This document shows positions 50,011 to 62,252 of a stretch of DNA of 64,000 nt, piece by piece. Under the pieces are notes generated by a model. That model was not told the origin of the DNA, did no database searches, and worked only from the letters and a program-made list of their open reading frames with translations. The position numbers and the translations under genes are program-made. Source of the DNA: Numida meleagris (Eukaryota; Chordata; Aves; Galliformes; Numididae); contig NC_034420.1 in assembly GCF_002078875.1 (NCBI RefSeq), positions 5,021,814-5,085,813 of the forward strand, read 5' to 3'. Position 1 is the stretch's first letter. Each line of letters starts with the position of its first letter.

Positions 50011-52678
50011 GTAAGTTACATAGAAGAAATGTACTCATCGTCATCCACAATATACTATCCCAGCTCCTGGGATTTATTTCCTATCAAGAGCAATGACAGG
50101 AGTAGGCCATAGGGACACAGCTCTCTTTTTAAGAAGATTTCATTTGCCTACTTACATTCCATTATTGCTTTGGACTCAACTCTGAACATGTAATAGAAAA
50201 TAAATAATCTTTCTTGTTCAAATGTAAACAATTTGTGCTTAACATAAAGCAGAAAGTAGATACCAGAACAAGTGCTCCAAATAGGTAATGACTAAATCAT
50301 AGTGACCTCTAGGAACTAGGCATTAAACACTACTATAATTGTAATTAAAACTGAATAGAAGTAATTACTTGATAGAATGGTTTCTTTTTTCTTTTTTTAG
50401 AGAGAACTCCTGTAAAGTAGAAGCAAACAGAACTGCTCATTACAAAATAAACAAACATGCCCGTGTTAACATATGACAGCTACTCTGAAGTAAGAATTGT
50501 AAGATTCAAGGATTATGTCTATAGCGAGACGCTTATTTTTAATCCACTAAAACAGGCAATTCCTTTGTGAAATTTGGTTGCCTTACTAATATTTACATTC
50601 TGTACAGTATTTCTTTATGGAATACCTAACTGTATTTAATTTCTTCCAGCGCTGGACACTTCTCTGTAAGATTCTTTTTCATAACAATCTCTGTTTTTTT
50701 TAAATACAATTTATTTCCCCAGCAACTACTGGATAATTGCCAGCGGAGGTGTTAACAGATGAGCAGCCATGCAAGCAGCTTTTCCTGTGGGACATGCACT
50801 TGCCTTGCCACTCCAGATCAGAGTGTAACAGTCCCTCATATTTGCCAGAGAACTGCTAGTCTGTGTTCCATAACCTCTTTTAATCTGTAACACATAGGTT
50901 ATTTTAAATGGTTTAAAAAGTGCTCACCTTCACTAAACCAGATCTCTGTACTCAAATAGATTAAGGAGAACAAACATAAAAAGCTCTGCTGTCAACTGTC
51001 AGAGAGCGATAACGTGGCACGTGGGAACAGTTGCTTCACCCAATGCTGGTAAAGGAGACCTGTGCACAGTTTGAGGCTTTGCGAAGGGAAAACTGACTTC
51101 TGCAAAGAGTTAGAAATTTTAGTTTTCTGGAAAACTAATGGGTGTGTTGGAAGATACTTGAAGAGTAAATGCATTTAGGCCTAAATGCACCTCGAGGTGA
51201 GACAGTATGCCAAGCCAGCTAACTTTTTTTAAAAATTACTTTTCTCAACAGTTGCTTTTAAAACAGCTGATCTCTTTGAATCTTACAAGAGCATAATCTG
51301 TATTTACATTTTTCAAAAACTGCAGCCCATCAGTGTGGATCCAAGCAAGCCTATATCCCTCCAACTTATGCTGAAAGCTGCCTCCAGCGAACCTGGTGAG
51401 ACCACATCTCCTGTGAGTGAGGCTTGTGAGCAGAGCCAGCCCGATGTCATGCCTGTTCTGTGTCCTTAGGTCTTCTCAGACACTCACAGGAGTTCTCCAG
51501 TACACACAATAGGATAATTCTGGAGAATGCAAATAGATGCAGGTCTTCTAAAAGCTCTCTGACTGATGAAAAATAACAGGAAAAATAATTATTTGATGAA
51601 TTCTTTAGACTCCAGATTTAGATTTCTTTAAAAAAGTAAATATTATTTTATCTGAATAAAATCTTCTAAAAAAAAGGAAACACTTTTCTGGTTAGATTAT
51701 TACTAATTTTTTTCTGCCTTCCTAAGCTCCCTACTTTGGTCCATGCTGCAGTGTGACAGTATCGGAACTAACTTAATCTCAGCTCCACAGAGGGAAAGCT
51801 AAGCAGAGTTGGAAGAAAATGACATTTCTCACCATGCAAGCAGAGGGCTGGCCTGCCCATGCTTATCATCCAAATAAAATCTTGCTTGGATTAAAAAGCA
51901 GAAGGCAAATAGAAAAACAGGCAGAGACAGGAAAATTCAACTCCATGAAGAAGAGTATGCTGAGATGCTGGGCTTGGAGCCAAAAGCAAAGCATCCTGCA
52001 GCATGGAAGCCCAGATCACCTAGAAACAGTGAGAAAGGGAACAATCTCCATAAAAGCAGCGACTGGAAGAAGAGCAAACATCTTTCCGAAGGAACTCTGC
52101 ATTTGAGGTGCAGAGCAGCACGAAGATATAAAAAAAGCAACAACAAAAACACATCACAGCTCATCTGAAATATCAGAGAAGCTCCTTCCAAAGGAAATGA
52201 CAGGATGGTTTTCCCTACATTTTACAAGAACTCAGATTGTAGTGAAAAAGTAATCGTCACCAAAAAGAATAAGCTCTGTTGCAGCTTTATACTATCAATA
52301 AGAAAAGTGAGTACCACCCATGTGTCTGTGAGGAAACATGTTTCACTAAAGCAGATAACTCTGTAGTAATACCAAGTCTACCTCCAGCTACAGGGATGCA
52401 AACAGAATAATGAATAAACTAGTTGATTCAAAGGGAAAAATGTAAGTATAGAAGAATTTTGATATCACTGTATTAAATAACAGTCAGTGTATAAGAGGAA
52501 AAGAAAAAGAAGCCAAGTTCTAAAATGCTTCCCTAGAAATTCTTGTTCCGCAAAGAAATTTAGGTTTTTGTTATGTGCTCTGTTTGTTTTTTTGGAGTCA
52601 AACTGGGCAAGTTGCATCTTGTAACTTCTCCTCACTTCCAACTAAGGAAATTAAAGAAAAAAAAGGTTTTTGTTTTTG
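50011..52678. other. Unique sequence, no gene recognised
   Basis: Nothing definite. Two overlapping palindromes (51170-51199) and a 48-codon open frame without ATG (51326-51469) are discussed as findings. The 95- and 84-codon open frames around 51819-52191 lie on opposite strands of one purine-rich stretch and have no recognisable domain. Confidence 0.5.
51170..51199. repeat. Overlapping perfect palindromes (20 bp and 12 bp)
   Basis: TGCATTTAGGCCTAAATGCA (51170-51189) reads the same on both strands. It overlaps by two bases with CACCTCGAGGTG (51188-51199), also perfect. A third, AAATGCATTT, overlaps the left side. The sites include AGGCCT and CTCGAG. Whether they bind a dimeric factor is unknown. 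Confidence 0.95.
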
Positions 52679-52702
52679 TTTTTTTTTTTTAAAAAAAAAA
52701 AA
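52679..52702. repeat. T12-A12 palindrome
   Basis: Twelve T directly followed by twelve A form a perfect 24-bp palindrome, preceded by TTTTTG units. It is likely to extrude or slip, and to be length-variable. Confidence 0.93.
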
Positions 52703-52833
52703 CAACCTGCTTTCCAGAGATAAATATTCTCCTATAGAACAGAGCCAGAGATCAACCTTGGAAAGACATAGAGGTACCTATCACGCTTACATTCTTTTAC
52801 CCACTTTAAAGCATTTATTTGGTGTATTTCATT

Positions 52834-53012
52834 ATCATAGAATCATAGAATCAGCTAGGTTGGAAAAGACCTACAAGATCATCCAGTCCAACCATCCACC
52901 TCCTACCAATAACCCCACTAAACCATGTCTCTCAACGCTATATCTCAATGTTTCTTGAACACCTCCAGGGATGGTGACTCAACCACCTCCCTGGGCAGCC
53001 CATTCCAATTCC
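52834..53012 (-). mobile_element. CR1 3'-end fragment, minus strand
   Basis: The left edge carries the reversed tail (ATCATAGAATCATAGAATCA), followed by GGTTGGAAAAGACC, AAGATCATCCAGTCCAACCA and further CR1 3' UTR blocks as far as CTCCCTGGGCAGCC. Only the last 180 bases or so of the element are present; 5' truncation of this kind is usual for CR1. The right edge is near 53012-53023. Confidence 0.95.
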
Positions 53013-53167
53013 CATTCCATTGTTGTATTATTTTGCATGATTGTTGTATTTTTTTGTTTGTTTTGATTTAATGAATAAAATTCTAATTATGTTCCCAAAA
53101 CACAAGGTACAATCACTTTAGTTCATGTTTGGCTTAAGAACCAGGAAGAGTAAACATTCACCAAGGA

Positions 53168-53370
53168 ACATTCAGACTTCATATTAGGAAGAATTTCTCC
53201 TTGAAGAGGGTGGTCAAGCATTGGAATGGGCAGCTCAAGGAATCAGTGGGAGGTATTTAGAGATGTGTGGATGTGGCAGTAAGAGACGTGGTAACAGGAC
53301 TTGGTAGGGCAGGTTAATGGCTGGGCTTGGTGATCTTGAAGGTCTTTTCCAACTTAGATGTTTCTATGAA
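53168..53370 (+). mobile_element. CR1 3'-end fragment, plus strand
   Basis: The sequence follows the CR1 3' region in plus orientation: TTCATATTAGGAAGAATTTC, GGGTGGTCAAGCATTGGAAT, GGTGATCTTGAAGGTCTTTT, CCAACTTAGATG and a decayed TTTCTATGA end. It is more diverged than the neighbouring minus-strand fragment and covers the same part of the element. It lacks coding capacity. Confidence 0.9.
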
Positions 53371-55935
53371 CATAAGTAAGTTTTCAGAAACATAATCATC
53401 TTGCAACTTTAGACTAGATCCGGTTCATATAAATCATGTCTCCAGTATAAATGCTCAAGGCTTTAATTTATAATACACTTTCTGTCAGTGTTAACGTAAC
53501 AGTCACATACACAAGCGAATGCTGGCCTAAGGACTTCGTTTCAAAATGTACGTCAGCATGAGTTGAGGAAGAGGGAATTGTCACATGAGAGATACTGACA
53601 CGCTTAGATATGCATCTGCTATTCTCATGATTAATATGCCTGCTTTAAAATATAGGCTAAAGTAATTATGTTTTTTTAGTTTTGCTAGAAACTCTTCTCC
53701 ATCATATTTGGATGCCTCCCAGTCTAATGCACTTGTTTACCAAACATCCTCCTCAGAAATTGCTTAAGGAAGAACAAAATCAATTTGCAACTAACTAATA
53801 GGTACATGGCAAAAGGTAGCAAAATGGAATAGGCTTGAAAAGAAAATAATTTGGAGATTACAAAAATAATTAAGAATCATTCTAAATTCATAATCCAAAA
53901 ATGCAAATCAACTTGAGAACGTCATGGCTCCTCAGACCAAAGGAGTAATCGTAGAAATCAAGAAAAACAAAGAATCTAAAGAAAATGTATTTCTCTCATT
54001 GGAACCACCTATAGCCAACTGCAAATTTTGTACAAAATCTTTTTTTTTTTAATAAAGACACTCAATAGAAAGTTAATTTTTTCAAGTTAAACGAGAAACA
54101 AGTTACACAGAATGAAAAATAATTTGCATTCTAGATTTCAGAATTAAACAACAGACATGAGAATGATATTGGTACAATCTGGACTGTGGCTCTGAGTCTC
54201 CCCAAATGTCAAAGGGAGAGCAAAAACCATAGGCTGGATTTCAGGCTCCTTTATTCCACTCGACTCGCAACTTGCTGTGGACAAGATGGGTATGTCCCCT
54301 CTCTGCCTGCCCCCATAAGCACTGAGATGCTTCTGACTGATGAAGGCCACTCTGAAAGCAGAGAGCAACAAGAGCCCTAGAAAGTACAGAGTTTGCACCT
54401 ACGCACCACAACCACGCAGACACGCACCAAGTATTTCCTGGGGCTCGTTAACTCGTTATACGAGTACTTGGGCACCTCACTATTTTTAGCGTGTTCAGGT
54501 CTCAAGGCCACACGATGTGAAAATACCATTATGCGCAAAATGTACTACAGCACAGAGACTAAGTCTCAAAGAAGGAACTTAACTTGAAAGTCAGATCACC
54601 CAGTTTCTACATCAGTGCTTTAACTGCTTAATGCATCTTCCTTTCTGTGCATGAAGCAGGATTAAATCCCTTCCCACCACTGATTTCAATTGGAAGACGA
54701 CTGTACAAGAACACTTCCTAGAATTATGAGATTCACACGATTCCTTAAACCTCCTACAAGTCATATCTCAGTATGCCTATTTCAAGTGATTTGAAAATAA
54801 CCAAACTTCACATTGGCTAACAGTTTCCAAATGTCCAAAACACTAAGAAAAATAAAATTATGTTCAGAGACCTTACAAGGAGTTTTCCAACTGTGAAGCC
54901 TAGTATTGTTGATTAAAATGGTATCTGGAGCAAAGTTAAGTAATACTTCTGGGGTTAAACACTGCAGTTACTAAGCAGAGAGACCAGGAAGAAAGCCAAG
55001 TTGGTTGATTTCCCCAAATGCATCACTTTGACCATCTGTGAGAGAGGTAATGTTCTCTTAAGAGAAGAAACAATTATCGAAAAATGGGTTGTGGGATTGT
55101 CTTGATACGTATTCTGCTGTTGTTCAATTAACTCTTCATTTATAGTCTTCCCAAAGCACCAAAAAACAGATGAACCTAAACGCTGTTGGCTCTGCTAATG
55201 TGTGAAGTTTTTTTCAGTGGTGTACCCAACAGCGCAATGGTTGAACCTTCAGTAACTAGCCACTGCTGAACACTGAAAAGTAGAATGAGTTGCAACGTGT
55301 ATCAACTTTACATACAGAACACCTGTTACAGATGTTCGTTTTTTTCAAGGAGAGAAGTACACACTCGTCTGCCTACATGGTATGTGGTTTTGCACATAAC
55401 CATGTGTTCATACATGCAAACCATCTACAGAAGTTCCACAAATGGAAGAGGTAAAATCTATTTAAAAAGAAATAAACTATTCAAAATCTGAGAGCTTGAA
55501 GACTGTCCTTCTCTGTGGTGCTAAATCCAGTTATTTACATCTCCTTGAAGGTGTCAAAGCTACCAAAGCACACTTACTGACCTTAAGCAAAGTTCCTATT
55601 CTTTATTAATCATCATTATCATTATTGTTGTTGTATTTAGACAGATGTCACTTATCACTTCTATGGTAATAAATCAGTGAACCTGAACGGCAGAGGCTTA
55701 CTGCTTCCCGACTGCTCTCATCTCCTGGAATGTCCACTGGGACAAATGACATCCCTAAAGCAGTCCTGGTTTGCAGGCTTACTGAATGGATTGCCAGACT
55801 AGCAATAGAGCAGAAGGCAGAAAGATGCTGTTGTTGAGGACCCTTTCTTTGAAATGTCATTCAACAATTACCCAGGCCAAAAAAAAATAAAAAACAAAAC
55901 AAAAACTAGAAAAAACAATTTTGAGCAAATCATAC

Positions 55936-55953
55936 TTTTTTTTTTTTTTTTTA
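55936..55953. repeat. poly-T tract
   Basis: Eighteen consecutive T, following an A-rich low-complexity stretch at 55879-55917. The two could pair as a loose hairpin. Confidence 0.92.
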
Positions 55954-58900
55954 ACCTCAGTTTTGAATTTCCTGCTTCCCATGATCTCAACACAGCATTT
56001 TCAGGGGCAGGTCAGAAATGATTTCCCAACATATACATACTAAAAAAAGCCCAAAAGACTGTGCCTTTAAAAACTGTCATAGCCCCACAAGCTTATCTGT
56101 CTCCACTCACATACCTTTCTGCCCTTTAGCACCGGATACAATGTCCTGATTAGCTTATCTCTATACATACACTAAGGTACAGTTGCTCTAAAATAACCCT
56201 GGAATAAATACAAAATAAAACTTACTTATTCAAATATATTGTTGCTACGATGCTGAATGCTGCAAAGATAGCAAGAACTACGGAATTAGCCACATGAATC
56301 TAGGCATTATTTCTAATGCAGATGGCAGAGTATATGACTACCTGGCCCGAGGCTCAAACATTATTATCTACTGAGACAGAGACATTAAAAGTAATTGCCA
56401 GGAACAATGTTCTTCATCAATTACTTAAAACAGAGCTGGACACTCTTTGCTGTTTTTTTCTTGGAACATTTCAGAAGGGAAGATATTTTTCTAATCTTTT
56501 TGCTCCTCATACTTTTATAGAGGGCTTTCTTGTCTATTTTTGTTTTGTATACTCATTAGTAAACTACACTCTTGAACACTAACAATTTCACTAAGATAAC
56601 TTGTGAACACTTGCCTTTTTTCTTCTCTTATCTCCATCTCTCTATTATGCTATAGAAGATCAGTAATTGACCACATTCATTACTTAGATGAAAAATATCA
56701 CTGAGAAGATACTCCATAACTACAGCCAATTGCCAGGTGCTGAAGTTTTGACATCCATCAGCTTTGTATTCTATCAGGTGAATCTTGAGCTCTGAATTTG
56801 TAAAATTTACATCACTGAGCAAGAAAAGACACGTCAGCTATGACAAAGGCACAACTATTCACTCCATGCATTGATATAAGTTAGTTGCAATGACTGCTTG
56901 AAAATTAGATTAACTTGCGTGGTGTCTTCAGGAATATTCTAAAAGCTCTACCTAAATACATTATGAATGAATACTTGAATGAAATGGGAAGACATGTAAT
57001 TGCTGTTATCCACTGCAATCTTTTCATTTTATTAGTAAGTGTATACACACATCCCAAACTGCCAAAGAATCTGAGAAAATCTTTGGGACATTTAAAAGCA
57101 GTAGAACATTTGGGACTAACAAATAATTTTCAATTAGGGTAGGTCACTTAATTCATTTTGAGCAAAAGAATAAAAAAAATAACCCCACCAAGCTTGAAAT
57201 GGAGTCATGTAATGTCCTGGATTTGAAGTTCACATTAAGCTGGAGGGGGGGGGCAAACTTGAACTGTAGTCTCTTGAGGTGCTTGCCCGACCCAAAGCAG
57301 AACAAATGCCAAGGATAGCGACAGAGAACAGCCGGGATAAAAGGGATAAAACATTAAAAGAGTGACTCACAAAACAACCATGAAGTGGAAACATTCTTGC
57401 TTTCCTGTCATACAGTAACCCTTACCGTAGGAAGCACCTCTAGATAGGGAGACAGGAAAGCAGCCTTACAACCGTTCCCATCCACACTGCAACCACAAGT
57501 ACAGCAGCTTGGCAGCACCCAGGACAGGACAGATTTCACGAGTTCTACACCTTAGAAGACAAGGCTTGAATAAAAACCAAAACGAAACCAACCAAGTGAA
57601 ACTTCCAAGGAAAAACACAATACTGAGGATCAAGGACAGAAGTTTTGTTTTTTTTTCCAGCTGCTTTCTCCGCTTTGTAATTCAGAGTTGTCTGCAGATA
57701 CAAACATCAATTCTCCATCCTTTAAATTTCCCATGAAGTATAATTAGAGGAAGCCATTAGAGAATGCATCTTCTCTGTAACTTAAAATACTGTCCATAAG
57801 CATCATTCCAATATATGGATACCCTTATTATTTCCAGTATGCTACCCTTGACTTTGCCTACTGTATTTCTTTACTTTTAAACTAAAGTAAATTTTCTTTC
57901 GTATGTTGCACACATAAAGAGGCTGTGTTGGATTGTTTAACACTATCTTTTAACGAGGATTCATTTATAAATTATACAATTAATTGCTTGATCTTCTCAC
58001 ACCTTCAACCCATTTCTTTATTTGTGTATTTTAACACAGTAATTTTCAGATATTACCAACATTTTTACTAGGAACTTACTCTAAAAGTCTCTTAGTCTAT
58101 ATTAACATTTTTATAATATTTTCTTCTTTTATTCGTCGTGCAAATCCATTAGCTGCATGTTTCCCACTGCAATGGCATGAAGTTGGCATTTTAAACCAGA
58201 GTGGGATTAAATTTTCAGTGACTGTGATGCATTAAAGCTTTACCACACAAGACCTCAGCTTGGAGAAATGGAATGACTTTAAGCACGTACCTGAGGAATA
58301 TTTCCCACCACCCCAGTTCAGGGCCCTCCTTTCCTGCTTTAATTAATACTGTCAACTATTTAACATCTTGGTGGAGAGTTATTTGCTTCTCTGTAGATTT
58401 ATGGTGCTTTATAGGTAGCTGAATAAATCAAAGTAACCTCTAAAAATTCAGAAAGTTGATTTGAATCATTACAGTGATAACAAAGTCATCATCACAGAGA
58501 TGGAGAGTTTATTTAGAAAGTAAGCAAAGTTTATCTTAGAATACTTCTTTCAATACTCAATACATTATTAACTCATGCACGAGGAATGCAAAAAGTCCTA
58601 GCGTTTTCTTATCTACATTTCTATCACTATTTCTTGATACCTAACATTTCAGTTTTATTTTAGAAGTACTAACCCACTTTTACCACAGTCTGCATCGAAG
58701 TACTACTATTTATGCCACAACTCATCTGTTACAAGCTGAACTAACTGATGTTCTTGCAGTGTCTGTTGCACTACACCCAATACTTGGAACTCTCTTGTCT
58801 TCCCTAGTTAACATCCTCCCACAACACTAGTGGAATGAAAAATCCCATAGTTTCTAAAACTAACATGATAACTTGCCATATCTCAGAACAGATTATGAAG

Positions 58901-61290
58901 CCCAGAATTAGAAGAGGTTCACCAGGAAAAAAAAAAGTAGATTGTAAGAAAGAGACAAGGTGCCAAAACTCAACATACCATACGGACTTAAATATATGAC
59001 TACACAATAGTAAAGTCACGCCTTTCTCATAACCACCATCCCAAATGAAAACTAGCAATTTACCATTCTTGTAATTAAATTCCTAGACAGGTCTGCTCCC
59101 AGTGAAACAGAAAATGGTGGGATTGTACATTGCAGTTTTGATATGCTGTGTGTGCATACAGGCATCAAGCTTACAAAAACCACATTAAGCAGCACAGAGG
59201 ACAACTCCTTTCTTGTGAAATACCACAAATGAAGAGAAAGAGGAAAGGACGTACCAATACAAGAAGATATTTCTGTAGTTCTTCATCAACACTTGACTTT
59301 CTTCAGGAGTTTGCATTAGCACTACTACTAATAAAATGTCATGGTTTTATGATTTTTGGTTATTGGTATTCCACATCATAACATCATGTAGTGCACTGAC
59401 AGTTAAAGAGTTAATGCTCCATTACACCTATCAAATATAGTCAGATTTTGGCTACATGTAAAGCTTTGAAGAAAATATGCAGTGAACCCACCAACCACAT
59501 AACTCCTTCCATGCAGAGGAGTTAGTGATGACGAGATGTCGATCGTGGGGATTCTTACTTTTTTTGCTTCATATTTTCTTTTTCTGCTACCTGCAGTGAG
59601 AAAGAACCATTCACAACTCTTTGCATTGATAAAATATATTAACTTTAACTATCACAGAAAAAAATATCTGACAAAGATATGAAGAACGTCACTTGCAATT
59701 CCTGATAAGGATCTAACCAAATGATCTACTGACTGAAACAAGTAACAAGAATTTTAGAAGTGCTAAGTAATTAAGACAACTGCAATATTTTTCAGCTCTT
59801 TCCAGTGTTCAAAGCATGCTCTCTAAGGCAGACACAGAACATCCAAGCCACATTCCCCTGCTGCGTCCAGAACGCAGCCGATTGCCACTTGTTCCGGCAC
59901 GATGCCAGCTGATGCTCCCCAGGCCTGAGCTGATGTCTGCCCCAGTGCTGCAGGGGGACATATGGCCCACTGTCTCAAGCACAACCAAGAGCAAAGCATA
60001 GTAACGAATAAAGTACCATATGATAAACCAAAAATAATTTTTAAAAGTTTATTTTAGTGCTTTCAGCATTTTTTCCAAAGAATATTTCAATTGAAGCGAA
60101 GGTGCAGAATTTTAGGCATCATGCCTGCACCTTGGGCCTTTGAAACATTTTCTGTTTAGGAGTTTCAGTTCTATGTACTATAAGAATGTGTAATTAAGTT
60201 GTGAAAATAGCATTAAAAAATAGGTGAGAATTATTCATATCCACGTTATATTTGGGCAGTCGGGCACAGACTAAATCACAAGTAAGCAAAAGAAAAATTC
60301 AAGGAGAAAGAGCTACTGAAAGATAATCATCTGATAACTATTTCGCTGTCTCTACCCTATCTAACAGAATGCATTGTTTTTGATAGGTCTGCAAAGCAGT
60401 CCACACACTGAAGAACTCCATTATGAAAGATTCATATCCGTCAACTAAATTATTACATATATACTAACAGTACAAAAATATACATCTAATAAATCTTGTT
60501 TAAAAGTGAATGCAAAACAATCATTAAAATTTTAAGACTAGATATAAAGATGGAGAATGGAAAGGCCTTAGGAATCTTGCTTTACAGAGTCAGAACTCAG
60601 AGAAACAAGTTCAACATCTCAGGACAACAGATAAGAACATGTGGTCTCAGCTGCACTTTTGTTTTGTTTCAGTTGTCGCTTTAATGCAAATACTTCACAA
60701 ATCAACCCATGTATTGAATTATCTGTGTGATAATAAATTCAAACATTTGACTTTTACATTAATTGCAGATAATGAAGAAAATATTTTTGTTGTTTGTTGG
60801 GTGAGACTAAATGGGCTGGAAATTCAAATGAATAAAACATCATTATAGCATACACTGTACACCTGTTCACAGCTCTATTGACAGCTTGATATTTTTATTA
60901 GGTGCACACACGACAATGCAAGAACAAAGGACCACTTTCACACTCACAGGACAAATGTAACAAACCAGAGCTCAGTGAGCAGGGTCACTCAAACAACAGA
61001 GCTATGACCAGTGCTTCACTAGCACCAAAATGCCTCCACTTAGTCATGACTTCTAATTTTATAAATTATTTACAGTTTAGTAGGTGCAAAACTGGTGGAA
61101 AATGCCTCTGCTGGCTGCTTGATTGACAGTATAATTATACTGTGTTTTTGTTTTTAGCACTGTTATGCAGAATCATAATGCCATAAAAACAAAATATGAA
61201 TGTTATGAGCTTTTAACTTTGACAAGGTCATTCAGAAGCCTACCAACGAGGTGTCATGAAAAGCCAAAGTCGTCATTAGCTGTGTCCTGT

Positions 61291-61318
61291 AAATACAGCT
61301 GTACCTCCAGCTGTATTT
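61291..61318. repeat. Short inverted repeat (11-bp perfect arms, 6-nt loop)
   Basis: AAATACAGCTG (61291-61301) pairs with CAGCTGTATTT (61308-61318). Both arms contain CAGCTG, an E-box core, so a pair of bHLH sites is one possible reading. Confidence 0.85.
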
Positions 61319-61649
61319 CAGTACAACTAAATGCTCACTTCCATTTCAATTTTAAAGACTGAACTTTTCTACCAAAGAAATAATAAAAATAATCCAGATA
61401 TTTTCCCATTATAATTTTAAAGAAGTGCCTAGAACCACTAATCACAAGTTTCATTCTCTTCTGTGCAAGGCTCAGTACTTAGTTAATGCCCTGCAGAAAT
61501 TTGTACAGACTTTCAGATGTAATAAAGTACAACTAAATAGAAATGAGACAGCCCTACGGAATTTACTTTTTAAATATATATTTGATCTGTGGTTCAAAAA
61601 GACTCATTATTAGGGGCTTCTTGGAGGGATATGAGTACTCAGATCTTCC

Positions 61650-61672
61650 AAAAAAAAAAAAAAAAAAAAAAA
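61650..61672. repeat. poly-A tract (23 A)
   Basis: Twenty-three uninterrupted A with no recognisable retroposed body upstream. Confidence 0.93.
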
Positions 61673-62160
61673 GAGGATACAGAGTATTGTAATTTCTTTG
61701 ATTTTTTTCCAAGTGTAAGAAAATGTAATTTCAAAGTACAAAAGAATTGCAGCCTATGGAACTGAAAGATTGCGTTTAAATTACATAGAAAGTTCATGTT
61801 TGTCTAGTTAAGATATGCAGGACCTCCCATGAAGAAATAATATTCCAATTTGCAAGGAAAATCCCTCATCCTGGAAAGTGTGAGTATTGAGCTGGCCAGA
61901 TTTCCTGTCTGCCTTGATCTTCATCTGATAGAAGAAATCTCACTCCAAGCGCTATTGAAAAGGTGCTGATTTCATAGTTAAAGGGTTGGGTTATCTTTGC
62001 ATTTATCCCACATGGGGATTTTCAATCAAAGACAAAGCCATCAGGCAGCACCTTCAAATTCAAAGCAACTAACGGTGCCAAAACTAACAAAAATAAATAC
62101 ATAAAATAGACCCAAAAAAGATTCCACAGAAGAAAAACAAAACAAAACCCCCAAACTTAC

Positions 62161-62252
62161 AAGTGACACTTCGCTATTGTTCCATCTTTCTAAATCATAC
62201 AATCTATAACTAAGCGGCTCCTCATCATCCAGCTCCAAAAGAATGAGAAATT
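62161..62252 (-). other. Exon-like segment with coding look (unproven)
   Basis: On the minus strand the segment starts after GAAATTCTTTTAG, or after the alternative acceptor CATTCTTTTGGAG (exon 62161-62232, 72 bases). It ends at the donor-like TCACTT|GTAAGT. The 72-base version is exactly 24 codons in phase 0, reading LDDEEPLSYRLYDLERWNN followed by SEVSL, a charged and aromatic mix quite unlike the K/N/F/I-rich accidental frames around it. I do not recognise the protein. The last exon base before GT is T rather than the preferred G, which weakens the donor. Confidence 0.35.

Larger units (their letters stand above)
53371..62160. other. AT-rich unique sequence, no gene recognised
   Basis: No interspersed repeat or recognisable gene in 8.8 kb. 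A somewhat GC-richer patch lies at 59820-59990, open on both strands for about 60 codons without an assignable domain. A run of nine G is at 57245-57253. Homopolymers are listed separately. Confidence 0.5.

Noticed and set aside
52575..52958. 127-codon plus-strand open frame
   Set aside because: It runs through the T12-A12 palindrome and into the CR1 tail; composition is that of homopolymers.
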